Shown piece by piece: positions 31,923 to 37,028 of a stretch of DNA of 37,028 nt. Origin of the DNA: an uncultured Oceanobacillus sp. (GTDB lineage: Bacteria > Bacillota > Bacilli > Bacillales > Amphibacillaceae); the NCBI GenBank assembly GCA_938004015.1, contig CALKWU010000190.1, positions 1 to 37,028 of the forward strand, read 5' to 3'. How positions within the stretch are numbered: the stretch's first letter is position 1; each line of letters opens with the position of its first letter. The notes under the pieces were generated by a model, which worked only from the letters and a program-made list of their open reading frames with translations, ran no database searches and was not told the origin of the DNA. Both the position numbers and the translations under genes were made by a program.

Positions 31923-32000
31923 AAAGGAGTATCGATGACATGAACCATCCGATTTGATTTCCCCTTCAGTTCAAATTTCAATTGAACAATTGGGGGGAAA
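31923..32000 (+). promoter_or_regulatory. Candidate translational attenuator: leader peptide plus SD-hiding hairpin
   Basis: AAAGGAG (31923-31929) precedes two tiny overlapping frames, ATG-ACA-TGA (31935-31943) and ATG-AAC-CAT-CCG-ATT-TGA (31940-31957). Immediately after, TTTCCCC (31958-31964) pairs with GGGGAAA (31994-32000) and GTTCAA (31969-31974) with TTGAAC (31982-31987). The right arm holds the GGGGGGAAA ribosome site of the MFS gene. This is the layout of drug-inducible leader attenuators such as erm, cat and msr/mef. Confidence 0.55.
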
Positions 32001-32006
32001 TGAAAA

Positions 32007-33218
32007 TTGAATAAAAACTTCTCATTATTATTGTCAGGACAATCTCTCGCCAATATCGGCGATGTGTTATATATGGTGAGCATTATAAGTACGATTTTTG
32101 CTTTGACTGGTTCGGCAACGGCCGCATCTTTTGTCCCATTTTCGATTACTTCGTCGATGTTCGTTGCAAGCATATTGACTCCTGTTTTGATTGGTAAGGT
32201 CAACTTGAAATGGCTATTGGCCGGCTCACAAATCGGTAAAACGATTTTACTGATCATACTAGGTTTCATGTTGATCGGGCTGACAGCAGATAACTACTAT
32301 TTTATTTTTTTGATGATTGTCATGATTGCTTTGCTTGATGGATGTGCCCATCCAATCATGCAAGCAATGATTCCTCATTACGTCGAACCGGATCGTTTGG
32401 TTCAGGCAAATGGCATTGCTGAAACTGTTTATCAATTCATTCAAACCGTCATGTGGTTCATCGGGAGTTTATTTCTAATCTTTTTAAATGCCCATCAACT
32501 GATTTGGTTAGTCGGAGCATTGTTTTGCTTAGCAAGTGTTTTGTTATGTCTTTTGGAAAATGTCAGCCACCATAAAAGAGAAACGAAAGGAACGTTGGAA
32601 CAAATAAAATCAGGGTGGAAGACCTTATTCAACACACCCGTATTGAACAAAATCGCTTGGATCGATTTTTTTGAGACGATCGCTGGAACGGTTTGGATTG
32701 CTGCGATTCTTTATGTATTTGTCAGCGATGCCTTGCAGGTAGGTGAGGAATGGTGGGGATTCATCAATGGCAGTTTCTTTTTAGGGTTAATCTTAGGCAG
32801 TGTATATTGCATCAGATATGCCTCTTTTGTTGAGGAGAGAATGGGTGCTTTCATATTCTTCGGCTCATTTGCCGGCTTCCTGGTGACGATATTGTTTAGT
32901 CTGAACAGTATCCCGATCATTGCCTTGTTTTTATCATTATGTATCGGGCTGTTTGGGCAGATCAAAGGGATCCCGCAACAGACAGTTATCCAAACGAGCG
33001 TTCCAAAGGAACAATTGTCGACGGTATATACGTCATTAGGTGCCATTTCAACAGGAATCTTTGGTATCGCTTCTCTTATGATGGGGGTATTGGCCGATTT
33101 ATTCGGAATCAGAATGGTATTCATCATATCGGGATTATTGCTAGCGATTGTCAGTTTGATCGTTTACAGGAATAAGAAACGATTCATTAGGAATGTGTGG
33201 AACAATAAGACGAAGTGA
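32007..33218 (+). CDS. MFS exporter (MFS_3, macrolide-efflux-like)
   Basis: A 403-residue transporter with about 12 helices. The N-terminus NKNFSLLLSGQSLANIGDVLYMVSIISTIFALTGSATAASFVPF and the second-half SVPKEQLSTVYTSLGAISTGIFGIASLMMGVLADLFGI are typical of the MFS_3 group that includes macrolide efflux proteins such as Mef. The specific drug is unknown. It starts with TTG at 32007 behind GGGGGGAAA, which is locked in a hairpin. A four-codon frame at 32000 (ATGAAAATTGAATAA) overlaps the start but is probably meaningless. Confidence 0.87.
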   Translation: MNKNFSLLLSGQSLANIGDVLYMVSIISTIFALTGSATAASFVPFSITSSMFVASILTPVLIGKVNLKWLLAGSQIGKTILLIILGFMLIGLTADNYYFIFLMIVMIALLDGCAHPIMQAMIPHYVEPDRLVQANGIAETVYQFIQTVMWFIGSLFLIFLNAHQLIWLVGALFCLASVLLCLLENVSHHKRETKGTLEQIKSGWKTLFNTPVLNKIAWIDFFETIAGTVWIAAILYVFVSDALQVGEEWWGFINGSFFLGLILGSVYCIRYASFVEERMGAFIFFGSFAGFLVTILFSLNSIPIIALFLSLCIGLFGQIKGIPQQTVIQTSVPKEQLSTVYTSLGAISTGIFGIASLMMGVLADLFGIRMVFIISGLLLAIVSLIVYRNKKRFIRNVWNNKTK

Positions 33219-33244
33219 AGGATCCATTCATTTTGAAAAACCAC

Positions 33245-33291
33245 AAAAAGATAACACCCGCCAAACTTGAATGGACGGGTGTTTTCCTTTT
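33245..33291. terminator. Bidirectional terminator between MFS and mqo
   Basis: AACACCCG (33253-33260) pairs with CGGGTGTT (33276-33283), followed by TTCCTTTT on the plus strand and ATCTTTTTG on the minus strand. Confidence 0.85.
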
Positions 33292-34798
33292 AACTATATG
33301 CCAATTGCTTTGGTTCTTCCGTTTCGTTCAACTTCAGGACTTCGGCAGTTTTTTCTCTCACTTTACGCAACAATTCCGGATTTTCCCGTAATGGCTGACC
33401 GTAAGAAGGCACCATTTCTTTGATTTTAGGTTCCCATTCTTTGATTTGTTCCGGGAAGCAACGTTCTAAAATATCCAACATGATTTTCACAGTCGTCGAG
33501 GCTCCGGGTGAAGCACCAAGCAATGCTGCGACGGTTCCATCGGCACTTGTAATCACTTCGGTACCGAACTTCAAGGTGCCTTTACCGCCTTCTTCCGTAT
33601 CTTGAATCACTTGTACCCGCTGACCGGCAACGATGAGATCCCAATCTTCACTTTTGGCATTCGGTACAAATTCACGAAGTTCTTCCATCCGTTGCTCTTT
33701 CGATTGGAGAACTTGCGTGATCAAGTACTTCGTGAGCGGCAGTTCTTTCGCGCCGGCTGCAAGCATCGTAAATACGTTGTTCGGCTTGACGGAATTCAAT
33801 AAATCCATGTTGGAGCCGGTCTTCAAGAACTTCGGCGAAAAGCCGGCAAATGGGCCGAACAGCAATTGCTTCTCACCATTGATGAAGCGCGTATCCAAAT
33901 GCGGTACGGACATTGGCGGCGCACCGACCTTCGCTTTACCGTACACTTTCGCATGATGTTGTCCAATGATTTCCGGATTGTTGCATACCATGAAAATTCC
34001 GCTGACCGGGAATCCACCGATGTTTTTGCTTTCAGGAATACCAGTTTTTTGGAGTAACGGCAAACTTCCACCACCCGCGCCGATGAAGACGAATTTCGCC
34101 AAGTGGTTTTCGGTTTTTCCGGTTTCTAGGTTTTTAACCTTCACTTCCCAGCCTTTACGCTTTCGTTTCAAGTCTTCCACTTCATACCTGTACCGGACAT
34201 CGACACCGGAGCCTTCCATATGCTCAAAAAGCTTCCGTGTCAAGGCACCGAAGTTCACATCCGTTCCGCTGTCGATTTTTGTGGCAGCGATTCCATCTTC
34301 CAGAATTCGATCCGTCATGATGAGCGGCACCCATTCCGCCAATTTTGCCGGATCCTCTGAATATTCCATTCCCTCGAATAAAGGGTTCTCTTTCATTGCT
34401 TCATAACGTTTTCTTAAAAATTCAACATTTTCTTTCCCCTGGACTAAGCTGATATGCGGCAAAGCTCTAATGAACTTTTCCGGTTGTTTCAACAAACCTT
34501 TCTCCACTAAGTAAGACCAAAATTGCAGAGAAATTTGGAACTGTTCATTGATATGGATTGCCCTGGAAATATCGACGGTTCCATCCGGTTGTTCTTTCGT
34601 ATAGTTCAACTCACATAACGCCGCATGCCCAGTTCCGGCATTGTTCAACTCATGTGAACTTTCTTCCCCTGCCTGATCAAGTTTTTCAAACACGGTAATG
34701 TCCCAATCTGGTGCAAGTTCCTTCATTAATGTACCAAGTGTGGCACTCATGATTCCTGCACCGATTAAAATGACATCTGTGCTTTCCCTTTTTCCCAT
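33290..34798 (-). CDS. mqo: Malate:quinone oxidoreductase
   Basis: A 502-residue FAD-dependent peripheral membrane enzyme that oxidises L-malate to oxaloacetate and reduces menaquinone. The dinucleotide-binding motif is DVILIGAGIMSATLGTLMKEL at the N-terminus. SSHELNNAGTGHAALCELNYT, GAGGGSLPLLQKTGIPESKNIGGFPVSG and LLGASPGASTTVKIMLDIL are characteristic Mqo segments. Length is normal. The gene is monocistronic. A TATAAT lies at 34890-34885 on the minus strand, about 90 bases upstream, without a good -35. Confidence 0.96.
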   Translation of the reverse strand: MGKRESTDVILIGAGIMSATLGTLMKELAPDWDITVFEKLDQAGEESSHELNNAGTGHAALCELNYTKEQPDGTVDISRAIHINEQFQISLQFWSYLVEKGLLKQPEKFIRALPHISLVQGKENVEFLRKRYEAMKENPLFEGMEYSEDPAKLAEWVPLIMTDRILEDGIAATKIDSGTDVNFGALTRKLFEHMEGSGVDVRYRYEVEDLKRKRKGWEVKVKNLETGKTENHLAKFVFIGAGGGSLPLLQKTGIPESKNIGGFPVSGIFMVCNNPEIIGQHHAKVYGKAKVGAPPMSVPHLDTRFINGEKQLLFGPFAGFSPKFLKTGSNMDLLNSVKPNNVFTMLAAGAKELPLTKYLITQVLQSKEQRMEELREFVPNAKSEDWDLIVAGQRVQVIQDTEEGGKGTLKFGTEVITSADGTVAALLGASPGASTTVKIMLDILERCFPEQIKEWEPKIKEMVPSYGQPLRENPELLRKVREKTAEVLKLNETEEPKQLAYS

Positions 34799-34974
34799 AC
34801 TATCCTCTTCCTTATTTATATTTTTTAATGAAAGTGCTTCCAGAAATGGCTAGTATTCATCTATCCCCCGACAGATGATGTTGAATTATACGTATCTCTG
34901 ACACTATCATTTTACCATATTCATAATTCCACCACCAGAAAAACCGATAAAGTCAACATTTTTCCCGTTTAAAG

Positions 34975-35007
34975 TGGGACAAGAAGGGACAGACCCTGTT
35001 TGTCCCA
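34975..35007. repeat. GGGAC-palindrome repeat, copy C, upstream of aspA
   Basis: The core GGGACAGACCC (34986-34996) lies inside a hairpin with arms TGGGACAA (34975-34982) and TTGTCCCA (35000-35007). It ends 11 bp before the aspA -35 box. Same family as 12899-12957 and 22606-22707. Confidence 0.7.
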
Positions 35008-35018
35008 ATGACCTCCTA

Positions 35019-35047
35019 CTGACAATTGCCAGGAAAAATTGTACAAT
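35019..35047 (+). promoter_or_regulatory. Promoter of aspA
   Basis: CTGACA (35019-35024), a 17-bp spacer and TACAAT (35042-35047), about 50 bases upstream of the start codon. Confidence 0.65.
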
Positions 35048-35095
35048 AGGATGTGCAGTGTTTTTTATATCATATGTATGGAAAGGGATGCGGGA

Positions 35096-36508
35096 ATGGA
35101 AGTTCGTGTGGAAAAAGACTTTTTAGGTGAAGTGGAAATACCGGAAACGGCATATTACGGCATTCAAAGTGTGCGAGCAAGGGATAATTTTCCGATCAGC
35201 GGATACAAGACGGATGCAACCCTTATCCGCTCCATCGGCTTTGTAAAAAAAGCCGCAGCGATGGCGAATGCAGAACTCGGCCAATTGGATGGACGTCTGG
35301 CTGATGCGATTGTAAAAGCGGCTGAAGAAGTGATTGAGGGGAAATTCGACGACCAATTCATCGTCGATCCGATTCAAGGTGGAGCCGGGACCTCTTTCAA
35401 CATGAATGCGAATGAAATTATCGCCAACCGTGCTCTCGAACTGTTAAGCGAGGAGAAAGGGAATTACGAAGTCATCAGTCCGAACTCCCACGTCAACATG
35501 GCACAATCCACAAACGACGTCTTCCCGACTGCGGTGAATATTGCCCTCATCGAGCGGATGCATAGTCTCGTGGAAAAAATCGCACAACTCGTCGATGCGT
35601 TGAAAGAAAAGTCGATTGAATTCGATGATGTCATAAAAATGGGAAGAACCCATCTTCAAGATGCTGTGCCGATTCGGCTCGGGCAAGAATTTTCAGGCTA
35701 TTATTCTGTCATCAATCGGGATTTGGAGCGGATTTCCAGTTCGATTAAAGGTTTACGTTCCTTGAATATCGGTGGAACTTCGATTGGAACAGGATTAAAC
35801 GCTTTGCCGGAATATCGGGAAAAAGTTGTCGAATATTTAGCAGAATTGACCGGCTTTGAATTGCTAAGCAGTGAAAACTTGATTGATGCGACACAAAATA
35901 CGGATGTGTATACCGAAGTGTCAGGCATGTTGAAAATCCATGCTTTGAATCTATCGAAAATTGCGAGCGATTTGCGTTTGATGAGTTCCGGTCCGAAAGC
36001 AGGTTTCCATGAAATCAACTTGCCGGCACGCCAGAGCGGTTCCTCGATCATGCCGGGGAAAGTGAATCCGGTCATTTGTGAAGTGATCAACCAAATCGCT
36101 TATCAAGTCGTCGGAAATGACACGACAATCGGCATGGCGGCGGAAAACGGCCAATTGGAATTGAACGTGATGAAACCGGTACTTGTCTTTAATTTGCTCG
36201 AATCGATCAAGATTTTGGAAAACGGCTTACGTATATTTAGAGAATATGCGATTGAAGGGATTACAGCGAATATCGAACATTGCCGCAATATGGTGGAACG
36301 GAGCATTTCGCTTGTGACGGCGATCAATCCGTATGTCGGTTATGAAAAAGCGACAGAAGTGGCGCAAATCGCCATGGAAACCGGACGTCCAATCCGGGAG
36401 ATTTGTATTGAAAACGGCATTTTGACTGAGGAAGAAGTCGATGCGATCCTCGATGTGAACAATTTGACATCACCGGGAATCGCCGGACAGGACAAAACCC
36501 ACGCATAA
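35096..36508 (+). CDS. aspA: Aspartate ammonia-lyase
   Basis: A 470-residue cytoplasmic enzyme of the fumarase/aspartase superfamily that converts aspartate to fumarate and ammonia. VEKDFLGEVEIPETAYYGIQSVRARDNFPISGY is a typical aspartase N-terminus. HVNMAQSTNDVFPTA, KMGRTHLQDAVPI and the signature GSSIMPGKVNP (about residues 315-325) are intact. I start it at the ATG at 35096; ATGs at 35081 and 35039 are less family-like. FumC-type fumarase is less likely given the QSVRARDNFPISG segment. Its product feeds the same C4 pool as Mqo. Confidence 0.94.
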   Translation: MEVRVEKDFLGEVEIPETAYYGIQSVRARDNFPISGYKTDATLIRSIGFVKKAAAMANAELGQLDGRLADAIVKAAEEVIEGKFDDQFIVDPIQGGAGTSFNMNANEIIANRALELLSEEKGNYEVISPNSHVNMAQSTNDVFPTAVNIALIERMHSLVEKIAQLVDALKEKSIEFDDVIKMGRTHLQDAVPIRLGQEFSGYYSVINRDLERISSSIKGLRSLNIGGTSIGTGLNALPEYREKVVEYLAELTGFELLSSENLIDATQNTDVYTEVSGMLKIHALNLSKIASDLRLMSSGPKAGFHEINLPARQSGSSIMPGKVNPVICEVINQIAYQVVGNDTTIGMAAENGQLELNVMKPVLVFNLLESIKILENGLRIFREYAIEGITANIEHCRNMVERSISLVTAINPYVGYEKATEVAQIAMETGRPIREICIENGILTEEEVDAILDVNNLTSPGIAGQDKTHA

Positions 36509-36596
36509 CCGACTGAAAACCGGGACATAACTAGCCAAAAAATGTCCTAAACATTGTTGGAAACCATTTCTCGCTATTTGTTTTTATATCGCCGTT

Positions 36597-36656
36597 AAAA
36601 CTGCGTGGTTTTCATTCACTAAACTATGGTGAATGAAAACCACGCAGTTTTTCTTT
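36597..36656. terminator. Terminator of aspA: perfect 23-bp stem
   Basis: The arms 36597-36619 and 36629-36651 are exact complements around a 9-base loop (TAAACTATG). TTTTTCTTT follows on the plus strand and AAAA-flanked T-rich sequence on the minus strand. The stem is unusually long for an intrinsic terminator. Confidence 0.8.
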
Positions 36657-36909
36657 ACTGCATTTTGTTTGAACCTCTTTTTACGACTTGAATTGTGGAA
36701 TGTGGAACGATGACGTTTTAATGAATAGAAAAACAATTCGGCTTATCGCACTAAAATTATAGGAGAATTGTTTGGAGTAGATCAAGTGATTTTTATGAAT
36801 GCAACTAAAATAAAAGTTTGAACTATTTTTTTAGAAATACCTCTTGCTCCCAACGTTAGGTGAGGAGGTACAATCAGGTCAAGATGGGAAATGAAGGAGG
36901 GTGATCGAT
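36657..36909. other. A/T-rich region without a supported gene
   Basis: A short frame ending at about 36819 reads like a C-terminal gene remnant (RTKIIGELFGVDQVIFMNAT), but it has no proper start. The base composition is more A/T-rich than the genes to the left, as expected at the border of an accessory region. Confidence 0.35.
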
Positions 36910-36999
36910 ATGGGACACTCGATTGACGGATTATTTAAATTAACAGGGGCACCATACGAAACTTACACTTCCATAATTAAAAGAGATTATAGGGTGTAA
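36910..36999 (+). CDS. Small ORF of 29 residues with a strong ribosome site
   Basis: ATG at 36910 preceded by AAGGAGG at good spacing. The product starts MGHSIDGLFKLTGAPYETYT and ends with a basic tail (IKRDYRV). No family is recognised. Its stop lies 3 bases before a possible TTG start of the next gene, so it could act as a coupled leader peptide or be a genuine microprotein. Confidence 0.45.
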   Translation: MGHSIDGLFKLTGAPYETYTSIIKRDYRV

Positions 37000-37002
37000 T
37001 CA

Positions 37003-37028
37003 TTGGTTGAATATTGGGCAAAATCGGA
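37003..37028 (+). CDS. Start of a gene cut by the window edge; first residues recall Cas3
   Basis: TTG at 37003 with AGGGTG upstream reads (M)VEYWAKS before the sequence ends. A Tyr/Phe-Trp-(A/G)-K-S stretch within the first dozen residues is common in type I Cas3 HD-nuclease/helicase proteins. Seven residues cannot establish this. The extended sequence is needed. Confidence 0.2.

Noticed and set aside
36509..36560. GGGACAT...ATGTCCT dyad after aspA as a terminator
   Set aside because: The stem is short and no T run follows; the 23-bp hairpin at 36597 is the convincing terminator.
1..37028. CRISPR array, tRNA or rRNA genes, insertion sequences
   Set aside because: No regularly spaced repeats, cloverleaf with CCA-type acceptor, rRNA motifs or transposase-like proteins were recognised on reading both strands.

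Overview
The window reads as a chromosomal segment of a spore-forming member of the Bacillales (Bacillaceae/Planococcaceae type). Evidence: strong AGGAGG-like ribosome sites with frequent GTG/TTG starts, a CwlC-like sporulation amidase, a LysM/GH18 cortex-lytic enzyme of the SleL/YaaH family, LrgAB, an Spx paralogue, a NatAB pair, an HPr kinase homologue, a CIRCE element, a Bacillus-type Pho box and a yybP-ykoY riboswitch. Genus cannot be fixed from sequence reading alone. No tRNA, rRNA, transposase or CRISPR array was recognised.

Layout. 1-2246: 5' part of a minus-strand P-type Ca2+/Mn2+ ATPase with its yybP-ykoY (Mn2+) riboswitch. 2281-3334: lrgAB. 3391-7308: phosphate uptake operon pstS-C-A-B (minus strand) with an upstream Pho box. 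7428-8340: CwlC-like amidase and a nested hairpin terminator. 8378-9314: a cytochrome c peroxidase remnant and a thioredoxin-like remnant meeting head to head at a breakpoint. 9348-11390: natAB behind two 21-bp-phased direct repeats. 11564-12750: a CDP-alcohol phosphatidyltransferase convergent with an NADPH-FMN reductase. 12955-15125: alr, a small unknown gene and an Spx paralogue lacking the second switch cysteine. 15171-20193: a TetR regulator with two palindromic operators, then potABCD. 20290-22600: a 31-residue membrane peptide and htpG under a CIRCE element. 22742-25889: a sirtuin, a membrane protein plus TlpA-like thioredoxin, and two rhodaneses preceded by two CsoR/CstR-like operators. 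26090-29008: an MFS transporter divergent from the LysM/GH18 enzyme. 29044-30732: a divergent HprK homologue and queT behind a pseudoknotted leader. 31065-33218: a lone larB and an MFS exporter with a leader-peptide/hairpin attenuator. 33290-36651: mqo, aspA and a 23-bp perfect terminator. 36652-37028: mostly unassigned, ending in the first codons of a gene whose few residues recall Cas3.

How parts relate. Phosphate (Pst), polyamine (Pot) and queuosine-precursor (QueT) uptake, redox/sulfur genes (Spx paralogue, TlpA, rhodaneses, FMN reductase) and C4-dicarboxylate metabolism (Mqo, AspA) lie as independent transcription units, mostly separated by bidirectional terminators. The richest material is in the leaders: a manganese riboswitch, a preQ1-II-like H-type pseudoknot that pairs with the queT ribosome site, a possible antibiotic-style translational attenuator before the MFS exporter, dual metal/persulfide-type operators before the rhodaneses, and a family of GGGAC(A/T)GTCCC palindromes in three intergenic regions.
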